This document shows positions 42,492 to 54,517 of a stretch of 64,000 nt of DNA, in pieces (within the stretch, counting starts at the first letter, position 1; every line of letters starts with the position of its first letter). This stretch comes from Arachis hypogaea. Taxonomy: Eukaryota; Streptophyta; Magnoliopsida; Fabales; Fabaceae. The position numbers and the translations under genes were made by a program. The notes under the pieces were generated by a model. The model was given only the letters and a program-made list of their open reading frames with translations, did no database searches and was not told the origin of the DNA. The stretch lies in contig NC_092048.1 of NCBI RefSeq assembly GCF_003086295.3, forward strand, positions 85,788,626 through 85,852,625, given 5' to 3'.

Positions 42492-44400
42492 ATGACAAAG
42501 AAGAAGGCACAGAAAAATAATAATAATAATAGAGATCCTTTATACCACAGTATAGGGATCCTTTTGTGAGTGGAAGAAAAGAGGGAGACAAAGAATGTGA
42601 TGTAAAGAAAGAAACACACTGTGAGGAGGCTAGAGAATGTGAGATGAGATGTTAGGATATGAATGAATAAATAGAATAAGATAGGGGAGGGATAATTTTC
42701 GAAAATTATTTTGAAAAAGAGTTAGTGATTTTCGAAAATGGATTTTGAAAATTGTTAGCAATTTTTTTTTCGAAAAATTTTTAAAATTAAAAATAAAAAT
42801 AAGAATAATTAGTTAATTAAAAAGAAATTTTTGAAAAAGAGGGAAGATATTTTCGAAAATTAGAGAGAAAGAGTTAGTTAGGTAGTTTTGAAAAAGTTAA
42901 GAAACAAACAAAAAGTTAGTTAGTTAGTTGAAACAAATTTTGAAAAGATAAGAAGTTAGGAAGTTAGAGAAGATATTTTGAAATCAAATTTTTGAAAAAG
43001 ATAAGAAGATATTTTTGAAAAGATATGATTGAAATTAGTTTTGAAAAAGATTTGATTTTAAAAATCTCAATTAATGACTTGATTCACAAGAAATCACAAG
43101 ATATGATTCTAGAACTTAAAGTTTGAATCTTTCTTAACAAGCAAGTAACAAACTTCAAATTTTGAATCAAAACATTAATTGTTATTGTTATTTTCGAAAA
43201 TTTGGTATAAAAATAAGAAAAACATTTTTGAAAAACATTTTTGGAATTTTCGAAAATAACTAAAAATTTTTGAAAAAGATTTGATTTTTGAAAAAGATTT
43301 TGAAAAAGATAAGATTTTCAAATTGAAAATTTGATTTGACTCATAAGAAACAACTAGATTTTAAAAATTTTTGAAAAAGTCAACTCAAATTTTTGAATTT
43401 GATGAGAGAAAAAGGGAAAGATATTTTTTTGATTTTTGAAATTTTTATGAAAAATATGAAAATTATGCAATGCATGAAATTTTTAGATCAAAACAATGAA
43501 TGCATGCAAGAATGCTATGAATGTCAAGATGAACACCAAGAACACTATGAAGATCATGATGAACATCAAGAACATATTTTTGAAAAATTTTTAATGCAAA
43601 GAAAACATGCAAGACACCAAACTTAGAATTCTTTAATGCTTATGCACTAAGAATTCAAGAATGCATATGATAAACATGAAAAGACACAAAACAAAAAATC
43701 ATCAAGATCAAACAAGAAGACTTACCAAGAACAACTTGAAGATCATGAAGAACACCATGAATGCATGAAATTTTCGAAAAATGCAAGATGCATATGCAAA
43801 TGACACCAAACTTATAACATGACTCAAGACTCAAACAAGAAACATAAAAATATTTTTGATTTTTATGATTTTCTAATTTTTTTGGATTTTTTCGAAAATT
43901 AATTGAAAAACAAAAATAAGGATTCCAAAATTTTTAATATGAATTCCAGGAATCTAGCATTCTTAGTCTAAAGTTTCAGTGCAGGAATTAGACATGGCTC
44001 ACTAGCCAGCCAAGCCTTCAATGAAAGCTCCGGTCCAAAACACTAGACATGGCCAATGGCCAGCCAAGCTTTAGCATGTAACACCAGAGTATATTGCTCT
44101 TGATAACAAATTGCTGCTCATCATTTATCAAGTATGTAACTTACCTCTGATGGTTTGGAAGCCTCAGTCCAAAAGAATTTAGACATGGCTTTACAGCCAG
44201 CCAGGCTTCACATGCTTCATGAAACACTAGAATTCATTCTTAAAAATCTTGAATAAAATTTTTGAAAACATTTTTATTTTTTTTTTCGAAAATAGATGAG
44301 AGATTTTAGAAATATTTTTGAAAAATTTTTGAAAAGAAAATAAAAAGAAAATTACCTAATCTGAGCAACAAGATGAACCGTCAGTTGTCCAAACTCAAAC
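42492..44400 (-). other. Long AT-rich 5' leader of element J
   Basis: About 1.9 kb between PBS and gag, with no conserved frame. It contains repeated TTTTCGAAAA palindromes (for example 42696-42705, 42729-42738, 42850-42859, 43191-43200), many TTTTTGAAAA runs and ACACCAAACTTA motifs at about 43616 and 43805. It presumably holds dimerisation or packaging signals. Confidence 0.7.
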
Positions 44401-44420
44401 AATCCCCGGCAACGGCGCCA
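44401..44420 (-). promoter_or_regulatory. Primer-binding site, tRNA-Asp, element J
   Basis: The - strand reads TGGCGCCGTTGCCGGGGATT, a perfect match to the tRNA-Asp 3' end, 6 nt from the LTR. Confidence 0.92.
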
Positions 44421-44426
44421 AAAACT

Positions 44427-46192
44427 TGGTGCACGAAATTGTGATGTCCAGGCTCAAACTATTCCTGGCACGTGAGCAACTTGGTACGCGTAATCATGAT
44501 TACACATTCATAATATGTCACAACTTTGATACAACTAACCAGCAAGTGCACTGGGTCGTCCAAGTAATACCTTACGTGAGTAAGGGTCGAATCCCACGGA
44601 GATTGTTGGTATGAAGCAAGCTATGGTCACCTTGTAAATCTCAGTCAGGCGGATATAAAGTGATAATGGTGTTTTCGAATATTATATAATAAAATAGGGA
44701 TAGAGATACTTATGTAAATTATTGGTAGGAATTTCAGATAAGCGAATGGAGATGCTTTTCGTTCATCTGAACCTCTGCTTTCCTGCTATCTTCATCCAAT
44801 CAGTCTTACTCCTTTCCATGGCTGGCTTTATGTGATACATCACCACTGTCAATGGCTACTTTCGGTCATCTCTCGGGAAAATGATCCAATGCCCTGTCAC
44901 GGCACGGCTAATCGTCTGGAGGCATCACCCTTGCCAATGGCTTCATCTTATCCTCTCAGTGAATAATATGCTCACGCACCCGGTCACGGCACGGCTATTC
45001 ATCTGTCGGTTCTCGATCATGCTGGAATAGGATTTACTATCCTTTTGCGTCTGTCACTAACGCCCTGCAATCGCGAGTTCGGAGCTCGTCACAGTCATTC
45101 AATCATTGAATCCTACTCGGAATACCACAGACAAGGTTTAGACCTTCCGGATTCTCTTGAATGCCGCCATCATTCTAGCTTACGCCACGAAGATTCTGGT
45201 TAGGAGATCTAAGAGATATTTATTCTAGCTTATTTCATGTAGAACGGAAGTGTTTGTCAGGCACGCGTTCATAATGGAGAATGGTGATGAGCGTCACACA
45301 TAATCATCACCTTCATCACGTTCTTGGGTGTGAATGGATATCTTAGAAGTGAAATAAGATGAATTGAATAGAAAACATTAGTACTTTGCATTAATCTTTG
45401 AGGAACAGCAGAGCTCCACACCTTAATCTATGGAGTGTAGAAACTCTACCGTATGAAAATACATAAGTGAAGGTCCAGGCATGGCCGAGATGGCCAGCCC
45501 CCTAAAGCATGATCAATAGTCTCCTAAGATGAACAATGGATTAAAACTAAGACCAAAGATGTCAAAAAGACTAGTAAAATGTCCTATTTATAATAAACTA
45601 GTCACTAGGGTTTACATGAGTAAGTAATTGATGCATAAATCCACTTCCTGGGCCCACTTGGTGTATGTTTGGGCTGGGCCTGAGTGTTGCACGTGCAGAG
45701 GCCATTTGTTGAGTTGAACGCCAGCTTTTGTGCCAGTTTGGGCGTTCAACTCTGGTTTTGGCTCCTTTTCTGGCGCTGGACGCCAGATTTGGGTAGAAAG
45801 CTGGCGTTAAACGCCAGTTTACGTCATCTATTCTTGGCCAAAGTATGGACTATTATATATTTCTGGAAATCCCTGGATGTCTACTCTCCAACCCAATTGG
45901 AAGCGCGCCATTTTGAGTTCTGTAGCTCCAGAAAATCCACTTTGAGTGCAGGGAGGTCAGAATCCAACAGCATCAGCAGTCCTTCTTCAACCTCTGAATC
46001 TGATTTCTACTCAAATCCCTCAATTTCAGCCAGAAAATACCTGAAATCACAGAAAAACACACAATCTCATAGTAAAGTCCAGAAATGTGAATTTAACATA
46101 AAAACTAATGAAAACATCCCTAAAAGTAACTAGATCCTACTAAAAACATACTAAAAATAATGTCAAAAAGCGTATAAATTATCCGCTCATCA
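44427..46192 (-). repeat. Element J, 5' LTR
   Basis: It has the same length as the 3' LTR (1766 bp) and about 98% identity by eye. A TATAAATAGG box is at 45583-45592 on the - strand. The palindromic array is at about 45713-45812 and the shared module at about 45845-45935. Confidence 0.95.
45583..45592 (-). promoter_or_regulatory. TATA box in J 5' LTR
   Basis: TATAAATAGG on the - strand, conserved in the other J LTR and in LTR I (63705-63714). It is the likely promoter of the J transcript. Confidence 0.6.
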
Positions 46193-46197
46193 AGTAG

Positions 46198-46796
46198 CTC
46201 CCTCTTCTCTCTAGAATTAGGTTAGGATTAGGTTAGAATATTTTAATTTCATGTTTAATTACTTGATCTCATCTTGTTTCTTCCATAATTTCTCATTGCT
46301 ACACCTTGATCCTCTTAGTTTTTTATGCTAGTTTCTCAATTTGCTCTCGTTTGTGATGATGACTCATGTTGGATTTGTTTACATTTAATGCAATTTTGAT
46401 GTTGATATTTCTTTAATTGATGAATTGAGTGTTGTGACCTCACTTTTCTTGCAATTAATAGTGGTAGATTTTAGTATCTTTGCAATTTATGATGTCAACT
46501 TTTATTGCACTCTAAGTGTTCGATGAAATGCTCTCTTTAGTTCTTGAGTAGTTTTATCAACTCTTGGTCTAAGCCAAGGGACTTGAGTGATCTTGAGTTT
46601 CTGGATACAATGGATTTGGTAATTTGAGAACCCTGTGTGATTAATTTGAAGCTCATTGACGCTAACCCACTACTAAGCCAATTGGTAGGGAGGTTAGGAC
46701 TTATGGGTGGATGTGATTAGGCCTATTTGATATACTTCCAGTCTAGGAGTAAATGTTATGTACTTAAGGCTTCGAGAAGTAGACTTAATAGATTGG
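46198..46796 (+). repeat. Element D 3' LTR, piece 2
   Basis: It resumes after the right AGTAG copy and runs to ATTGG at 46792-46796, the left target duplication of the solo LTR S. Confidence 0.8.
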
Positions 46797-48493
46797 TGAT
46801 AAACCCCGATTTCGTGATTTATCTTGTGCTTATTTTGGGGGATTTTACCAACTTTTCCCACATTTATTCAATGAAATAGCATGGTTTTGTAATTCTCCCT
46901 TGAATTGTGCTTAAGTGTAAAAACATGCTTTTTAGGCCCTTAAATTGGCGATTTTAATCCACTTAAATTCCATTCGATGCCTTGATGTATTTGTTGAGTG
47001 ATTTCAGGTTCATAAGGCAAGTATCGGATGGAAGAAGTGAGGAGAAAAGCATGCAAAGTGGGAGAACTCATGAAGAAATGAAGGAACCGTAAAGCTGTCA
47101 AGTCCGACCTCTTCACACTCAATCGACCATAACTTGAGCTACAAAGATCCAAATGAGATGGTTCTAGTTGCGTTGGAAAGCTAACATTCGGGGCTTCAAA
47201 ATGATATCAAATTTGCCATATGTTACCTCGCGTTCAGGGGCGCGCACGCACCATGTACGCGTGCGCGCCGATGCTGCCGTGGCCCACTAATGTGAAATCG
47301 CCCCCAGTGATTTTTGAAGCACTTTGGGCCCAACCCAACTCATTTCTAATGTTATTTCATGAAGAATTCAAGCTTGGGTAAAGGGGGAGCAATTGTTTGG
47401 TAGTATAGCATCATGTAGGTTAGTTTCTAGAGAGAGAAGCTTCCTCTTCTCTCTAGAATTAGGTTAGGTTAATCTCTCTTAGATTTAGGTTCAATTACAT
47501 GTTTTCATCTTGTTCTTTTATGAATTGTTGCTTCTACTCTTTCATTCTCATGATTTGTAATGTTAATTTCTCATTTTGCATTCTTTTGTGATGATGAACT
47601 CATGTTGGATTTAGTTTACATTTAATGCAATTTGATGTTGATGTTTATTTCATTGATGAATTAAGTTGTTGATTTACTTTCTTTGCAATTGGTAGTTATT
47701 AGATTTTATTATCCTTGCATTTTTACCATGCCTTCCATTTGTACCCACCAAGTGTTTGACAAAAATGCTTGGTTGGGCTTTAGAGTAGATTTTGAGCATT
47801 CTTGGCTTGGAAAGAGTAATTAGGCAATCTTGAGTCATGAGAACCCAACTCATGTTGGTGATCTAGAGTTGTTAGCTAATATTGTTTCTATTGACGCTAA
47901 TCTTTTGCTAATTAAATTAGTGAGTTGATTAGGACTTTTGGATTGAGATTAGCTAGTCTTATTAGACTTTCTCTCATGGAAGATAATACCTTCTTCCAAT
48001 GTTGGAGATGACGTAATAAGATAAATTCTTGTTTATAATTGTGACATGATTAATTAGTATTTTTTGACATTCTCCCTATTTGTTGGAGTTGACTAAATAA
48101 GATGAATTAATCATTGCATGACTAGGATAGAAAGCCTATGATCTCAACCCTTGCCATGAATGTCTCTCTCTTTATCACTTGCTTTCTCTTATTTACTTGT
48201 CTTCTTTAAATACTTGCATGATTTACTTTTCTTGTCATTTATTTTCTTGCCCTCTTATCAACCAAACCCCCCCTTGATCTTCATAGCCAATAATTAGACA
48301 CTTCATTGCAATTCCTCGTGAGACGACCCGGAATCCAAAATACTCCGGTTATAAATTCATTGGGGTTTGTACTCGTAACAAAACCAAAAAATTTAATTTG
48401 ATGTGAGAGTTGTTTGTTGGTTTGGAGCTATGCTTACGACGAAATTCTTCTTTCTATAAGAGAAATTCCTTACCGACAACAATTTTTGTGTCA
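46797..48493 (+). mobile_element. S: solo LTR of D's own family, inserted in D's LTR
   Basis: It starts TGATAAACCCCGATTTCG, as D's LTR does, and ends TTTGTGTCA (1697 bp). Flanks are ATTGG and GTTGG (48494-48498), a 5-bp duplication with one change. No internal region is attached, as expected after LTR-LTR recombination. It carries a GC-rich palindromic block (about 47228-47275) and the shared GTTGCGTTGGAAAGC module (about 47120-47205). Confidence 0.82.
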
Positions 48494-48498
48494 GTTGG

Positions 48499-48848
48499 CC
48501 TCTCATAATTATCAATAATTAGTGTTAACTAGGATTGTGATCTCAAGTACCCAAGTCTTAGCAAAGAGTTCTTTATTTTGCTTTCTTTACTTACTCGCTC
48601 AATTTACTTTCTTTCCATCTCATAAACAAAACCCCCTTTTTACCCCATCATAGCCAATACGCATGCACTCCATTGGTTCCTAGGGAGACGACTCAGAGTC
48701 CAAATACTCCGGTAAATTTTCATTGGGGTCTGTTACTTGTGACAACCTAAATTTTTATATGAAAGGACTACTGGCTGGTTTAGAAACTATACTTAACAAC
48801 GAGACCTCATTAGATAAATTCTAAACCGCCGAGAGTCGCAATTCATCA
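48499..48848 (+). repeat. Element D 3' LTR, piece 3
   Basis: It aligns with the last part of S but is diverged. The end is set at TTCATCA, where the sequence changes to the pol-end fragment E. The exact boundary is uncertain by a few bases. Confidence 0.65.
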
Positions 48849-49765
48849 ATGGCCACAGGGTAAAGCACTACCTTGGTGGACCATAGGACAAGGAGGAAAG
48901 TGTGCATGTGTTGACCTGAACAAGAAAGTTGGACGTCAAGCTAATGACAATAAAAGAGCGCTTCATGGGAGGCAGCCCATGCGTAGTATCCTTTGACTTT
49001 TGTGCTTTAATAGCTAGTAATAAAGTGTTTCTTCATGTGCATTTAAAGGAATGAAATCAATTGTGACAGAGGGTCATTGAGTTTACATATAGCCTATGAT
49101 GAACACTAAGTTTGGTGTGAACAAAGGCACTCTAAGACAGCATCCTGAGAACATCAATTGTGTCTATCTGAGTGACCTAATTCATTAATTTTGCAGCACA
49201 TAGTCATAACTTAAGTTTGGTGTCCACATAAGCCAAATACATACTGACATTTTAAGTCACAATTTGATTTCTTTTTAAGCATAAGGAAGCAACAACATCA
49301 TTTTTTCTTGAAGCATAGTTAGTTTTGTTTAGAGTTTTCCGCCACCATTAAGTTTGAACAATAAATAAGTTTAAATCAATTTTCTTCTTTGTGCAAGAGA
49401 GCTTAAAGAAATAAGTGATGGATAGAAGCCATCAGCTAGAGGATTCGGATATCACACAAAAAAGGGGAGTCACATGTGCTTTGGGTTGTATGCCTTGGGA
49501 AGATCACATTGACATGCATTAGCTAGAATATTTGTACTTCCCAGGCCATGATCGAACCATCAATGTCATGACCAAACCATCAATGCCACCCCAACCAACC
49601 ACAACCACCATCAATCCTTGTCTTCAACTCACTTTTACATATAAGCCATTCTTTCTACTACACTCATCCAATCCTCACCATCCATTCACACCTAGCCGAA
49701 CATATCACTCCCTCCTAGTCATGCTTCACATGTTTATTTCCTTGCTTTAAGTTACTAAGCAACAT
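48849..49765 (+). mobile_element. Element E: fragment from the pol end of an Athila-type element
   Basis: No domain remains, but AATAAAAGAGCGCTT and the hairpin at 48964-48981 are the end-of-pol signature, in a frame reading KRALHGRQP. Downstream are two TAAGTTTGGTGT motifs (about 49108-49119 and 49212-49223). D probably inserted in E, since E begins exactly at D's end. The right side is cut off by F. Confidence 0.65.
48964..48981 (+). other. End-of-pol hairpin, element E
   Basis: CATGGG, loop AGGCAG, CCCATG: a perfect 6-bp stem whose two outer pairs differ from those of A. Confidence 0.78.
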
Positions 49766-51362
49766 TCAACCCAGTGCTCCTTGGCTGGCGTTTAACGCCA
49801 GCTTTTCTATCAGGATGGGCGTTAAACGCCCAGTGAGGGGTTCCTTACCGGCGTTTAACGCCAGGCTTGCTGCCATTGTGGGTGTTGAACGCCCAGTAAA
49901 GGCTTCTTCACTAGCATTCAATGCCTTCCCAATCTCCTCTGATTTGACCTCTACCTCCATAGTTATGACCTTGCACTCTTCTCTAGGATTAACCTCAGTA
50001 TTACTGGGAAGAGTTTTAGGAGGAATCTCAGGAATCCTCTTGCTTGGTTGACCAACTTGTATCTCCAAATTTCTAATGGAGGACCTTGTTTCATTAATGA
50101 AACTGTGGGTGGTCTTAGTGAGGCTGGAGACCAGAATGGCTAAGTCAAAAAGGCTCTACTTAGAGGTCTCTGTATTCCCTTGAGAAGATGGGAACGATGG
50201 TCTATTGTTGAACTTATTCTGGTTCCTTCCACCTTGATTGTTATTGAAACTTTGTTGAGGTTTCTGTTGATCCCTCCATGAGAGGTTAGGATGGTTCCTT
50301 CATGAAGGATTGTAGGTGTTTCCATAGGATTCTCCCATGTAATTCACCTCCTCCATGGTGGGTTGATCAGGATTACATGCTTCTTCTTTAGGAGAAGCTT
50401 CCTGAGCACTGCTAGCTGCAGTTTGCATCCCAGTCAGATGTTGAGAGATCATGTTGACCTGTTGGGTCAAGATCTTATTCTGAGCTAGGATGGCATTCAG
50501 AGTCTTAATTTCATGAACTCCTTTCTTTTGAGGGATTCCATGGTTTACAGTGTTTCTCTCAGAAGTGTACATGAACTGGTTTTTAGCAACCATTTCAATA
50601 AATTCTCTTGCTTCTGCAGGTGTTTTCTTCAAGTGGAGGGATCCACTTGTAGAGCTATCCAATGAAATCTTGGATATTTCAGACAGGCCATCATAGAACA
50701 CACCTATGATGGACCATTCTGAGAGCATGTCAAAAGGACATCTCATGATCAGTTGCTTATATCTTTCCCAAACTTCATAGAGGGATTCACCTTCTCTTTG
50801 TCTGAAGGTTTGAACTTCTACTCTAATCTTGCTCATCCTTTGAAGAGGAAAGAATTTAGCTAGAAAAGCATTAACCAGCTTTTTCCAAGAGTCAAGACTT
50901 TCTCTAGGTTGGGCACCCAACTATAGCTTAGCTCTGTCTCTTAAAGCAAAGGGAAAGAGCATTAGCTTGTAAACTTCAGGATTAACTCCATTAGTCTTTA
51001 CAATATCACATATCTGTAAGAACTCAGCTAAAAACTAATGTGGATCTTCCATTGGAAGTCCATGAAATTTGCAGTTTTGCTACAAAAGAGAGACTAACTA
51101 AGGCTTAGGCTCAAAATTGTTAGCTCCAATGGCAGGTACAACAATGCTTCTGCCATAAAAGTCAGAGGTAGGCATGGTGAAGTCACCAAGGACCTTTCTT
51201 GGCTCCCCTTGAGGTTTGGCCATATCCTTTGTTTTTTGTTCAAAACTTTCTGAAAGGTCTCTTCCAGAGTGTTGTGCTTTAGCTTGTTATAAACGACTCC
51301 TCAGAGTCTTCTTAGGTTCAGGATCAAAAGTCAGGAGGGGTTCTTTATCCCTGTTCCTGGTC
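49766..51362 (-). pseudogene. gag: gag of element F, several stops
   Basis: The start at 51362 reads MTRNRDKEPLLTFDPEPKKT, matching J's gag start. The core domain is clear (LDSWKKLVNAFLAKFFPLQ, GESLYEVWERYKQL, SEWSIIGVFYDGLSEISK). Stops and frameshifts break it, including in the segment before 50920. Near its end the frame runs through the palindromic array and is read as repeated LALNA plus GRLTP or GRSTP. Confidence 0.85.
49783..49922. repeat. Palindromic GGCGTTTAACGCC array inside the gag frame of F
   Basis: Four units of about 33 bp with cores such as CTGGCGTTTAACGCCAG and GGGCGTTAAACGCCC. Confidence 0.85.
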
Positions 51363-52921
51363 ATAAACAAGAAGAAAAGAAAAGAAAGAAAAAGAAGAAA
51401 ACTTTCTGTACCAATAGGCAAGAAGCTCCTCCTTAAAGTGAGATGTGAAGAAAGAAGTAGAAGAAGAATACTTTGAAAATAGGGGATAGAAATAATTAAG
51501 AGAGAATGAAAGATGAGAAGGAAGAATAGAGAGGGGGAAGAAGAAGAATGATATGAGTAGAGATGAGAAGAGAACAAGTATAAATAGAAAAAGTAAATAA
51601 GAATTAAAATATTTTTGTTTTTATTTTATATATTATTTAATTAATTTTTGAAATTTAAATTAATTAATTTAAAATGATTTAAAATTTAAATGCTAAATTT
51701 TCGAAAATAGAGGAGAGAGAAGGAGAAGAAGTTTTCGAAAATTAAGAGAGAAGAGAGTTAGTTAGGTTGTTTTGAAAAAGATAAGAGAGATAGAGGATAG
51801 AGTTTTCAAAAATTAAGAAGAGATGAGAGTTAGTTAGGTAGTTTTGAAATAGAAGAGAGAGAAGATAAGATATTAATTAATAAAATATTAAAATTTAAAA
51901 TAATATAGAAAATAAGATAACAAGAGATTTGAAATTAAAATTTGAAATTAGAAAAAGATAAGATTAGAAATTTGATTTTGAAAAAGATTTGATTTTTAAA
52001 ATTTGAAATTTGAAAAAGATAAGATAAGATTTTCAAATTTTGAAAAAGATATGATAAGATTTTGGAAAAGATAATATTTTTTTAAAAAGATATGATTTTT
52101 ATTTTTTGAAAAGATTTGATTTTTGAAAGCTTGACAACTAAGATATGATAAGATAAAAATTTAAAAATTGAAATATGAATTTTTAAAGAAAAATTCGAAA
52201 ATTATGTTAAAATTAAGTTAGAAAAGATATTTTTTTATTTTTGAATTTAATGATGAAAGAGAAAGACACACAAACTTAAAATTTTTAGATCTAGCACCCT
52301 TGATTTTCGAAAATTTTTGGAGGAAAACACAAAGAGACACCAAACTTAAAAATTTTAAGATCAAAACACAAAAAAGATTCAAGAACACTTTGAAGAATCA
52401 CAAGAACACAAAGAACAAAAAAAAGAACACTAAACTTAAAATTTTTAGAAAATCAAACATAAATTTTCGAAAATTGAAAGAAAAATAACAAGAAAACACC
52501 AAACTTAATAAATTGACACAAGAATTAAACAAAGAAACTATTTAAATTTTTTTTTTTTTGAAAATAGGACTCAAAGAACATGAAAAACTCAACAAGAACA
52601 AACACAAAAGACTCAAACTAAGAACAAAGATTTTACAAGAAAAATAAAAATATTTTTGAAAATCTTTTTCAAATTTTCGAAAAATAAAGACAAAGAAAAT
52701 AAAAATAAAAGACTCAAATAAAAAAAGAAAGTTATACTCTTGCAAAAATCAAAGACTCAACAAGAACATAAATTAAACAAAGAAAAGAAAAATATTTTTG
52801 AAAAGGTTTTTTAAATTTTTTGAAAAATAGGAAGAAGAAAATAAAAGTAGAAAAGCTAACAAAATTAAAAATTATCTGACCTAGGGAGCAAGACAATCCT
52901 TCAGTTTGTCCAAACTCGAAC
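51363..52921 (-). other. AT-rich 5' leader of element F
   Basis: About 1.56 kb, non-coding, with TTTTCGAAAA palindromes (51698-51707, 51732-51741) and ACACCAAACTTA motifs (about 52339 and 52495), as in J. Confidence 0.7.
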
Positions 52922-52941
52922 AATCCCCAGCAACGGCGCCA
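52922..52941 (-). promoter_or_regulatory. Primer-binding site, tRNA-Asp, element F (one change)
   Basis: The - strand reads TGGCGCCGTTGCTGGGGATT: one C-to-T change from the perfect site in J. Confidence 0.85.
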
Positions 52942-52947
52942 AAAACT

Positions 52948-54498
52948 TGGTAGCACGAATCCCCACACTTCTGTATTGTTGTACCAGAAGTGCACTGGGT
53001 CGTCCAAGTAATACCTGAGCGAGTCAGGGTCGATCCCACGGAGATTGTGGTTTGAAGCAAGCTATGGTTATCTTGCAGGTCGTAGTCAGGCAGATCAGAA
53101 GGCTTATATGTTTTCATTCATAAAGAGAAACTATTTAATGGAGGAATAAAGAAAAAGAGGAAGCAAATACTGATAGGAATATGGTTAAGGATTGGAGTTG
53201 CTTTGTCTTTCTGAATTAACTCTAGCACTACTGTCTTCTCTGCTTCTGAATGATCTTCTTCTATGGCAGGCTATATGAGATCAACGCCTTGGGCTGTGGT
53301 CATTGATCTCCTCTGCTACAGATTGAACGCCATTGGCCGTGGTCATCCAATCTGACGAAGGGTGAAGCGCATAGCAATCCATTCTCTTGGGGATCCTACT
53401 CAAAACGCCACAGACAAGGTCGAATCTTCCGGATCAGAGGATGCTACTTCTTAGGATTCTAGCCTATACCACGGAGACCCTAATCTCCTTAGAAATTGGC
53501 TGAACTGGTGTCTCAAGAATTCCCCAATGAAGTCATGGATTAACCGTCTGAGAGATGTATAAACATAGCTGTTGGCTCATGCTTTCCAATCACGTATTCA
53601 CATGAACCCAAGTAGACGTGGGTGTTTGTCAGGTACGTTCATCTTAATGTGATGAACAGAGCTAATTGGTTAGATCATCCTATTCACCACGATGAAGTTC
53701 GGATTATACATCTTAGAGATAGATCAAACACGGATCGAAGACGAAACAATAGTACTTTTATTAATTCGTAGGACTCAGCGGAGCTCCTCTCCTCAACCTA
53801 GGAGGTTTAGAAACTCATACTGATGATAAAATGTGTATAATGCTGAATGGTAAAGAGATTGTGATAAAAAAAAGGTATGAATTACATAAACATAATCCCT
53901 TGAATACTAAACAAATTACTAGTAAAGGTAAAACAGTCTATTTAGTGCTAAAATTCACTTCTGGGGCCCACTTAGTGAGTGTTTGGGCTGAGCTTGATGA
54001 GATCCACGTGCTATGAGGTCTCTTGGGCGTGGAACTTCAGCTAGGGGTCCTCTTTGGGCGTTTGTACATTGGTCTCAGCTCTTTGGGCGCTGGATGCCTG
54101 GAAGGGGGCAGGTAGCTGGAGTTGGATACCAGTTTTGGGCCTTCTAATCTGAAGCAAAGTATAGACTATTATATATTACTGGAAATCTTAGCTTTCCATA
54201 GACATTGAGAGTGCTCCATTTGAACTTCTGTAGCTCCAGAAAAGCTCTTCCGAGTGCAGGCAGGTCAGATCCAGACAGCATCTGCAATGCTTTCTCTGTC
54301 TCTGAATCAGACTTTTGCTCCAGCTCCTCAATTTTCCAGAAAATACCTGAAATTGTCCAAAAACACAAAAACTCATAGTAGAATTCAAAAATGTGAATTT
54401 AACACTAAAACCTATAAAAACTTAATAAAAACTAAATAAAAACTACTAAAAACTATATGAAAATGATGCCAAAAAGCGTATAAAATATCTGCTCATCA
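52948..54498 (-). repeat. Element F, 5' LTR
   Basis: A 1551-bp LTR, TGATGAGCAGATATTTTATACG...GTGCTACCA in the element's sense. It has a decayed palindromic region (54018-54135) and the shared module (54155-54245). LTR fragment H is its close relative. Confidence 0.85.
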
Positions 54499-54517
54499 AT
54501 GATCTTGTTGAATGTAG

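Larger units (their letters stand above)
35226..46192 (-). mobile_element. Element J: complete non-autonomous Athila-type element
   Basis: The element is 10,967 bp, with two 1766-bp LTRs and a perfect AGTAG target duplication (35221-35225 and 46193-46197). On the - strand it has LTR, PBS, long leader, intact gag, protease with one stop, end-of-pol hairpin, palindromic array, aORF with one stop, 3' region, PPT-position motif, LTR. RT, RNase H and integrase are absent. A manual count gives about 35 differences between the LTRs (about 2%), so it is relatively young. Confidence 0.96.
31790..48848 (+). mobile_element. Element D: 5'-truncated Athila-type element with its 3' LTR split by J and S
   Basis: What remains is an aORF (31790-32845), a long non-coding 3' part, a hairpin and purine-rich PPT (34586-34622), and a 3' LTR in three pieces: 34623-35225, 46198-46796 and 48499-48848. 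J and S are later insertions. Everything upstream of the aORF has been lost at the junction with L2. The LTR starts TGATAAACCCCG and ends TTCATCA. Confidence 0.85.
49766..54498 (-). mobile_element. Element F: 3'-truncated Athila-type element
   Basis: On the - strand it has an LTR (52948-54498), PBS, leader and broken gag ending in a palindromic array, then it is cut off at about 49766. Protease and everything downstream are missing. ATGAT after the LTR (54499-54503) would be its target duplication; the partner copy is lost. Confidence 0.85.

Noticed and set aside
43393..43626. A 77-residue + strand frame with repeated QDEHQEH-type wording in the J leader, with a partial match at 21547-21765 in C.
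   Set aside because: It is antisense to the element, lies in a purine-biased leader, and C and J are homologous there, so the match is expected from DNA similarity. There is no domain and no promoter.
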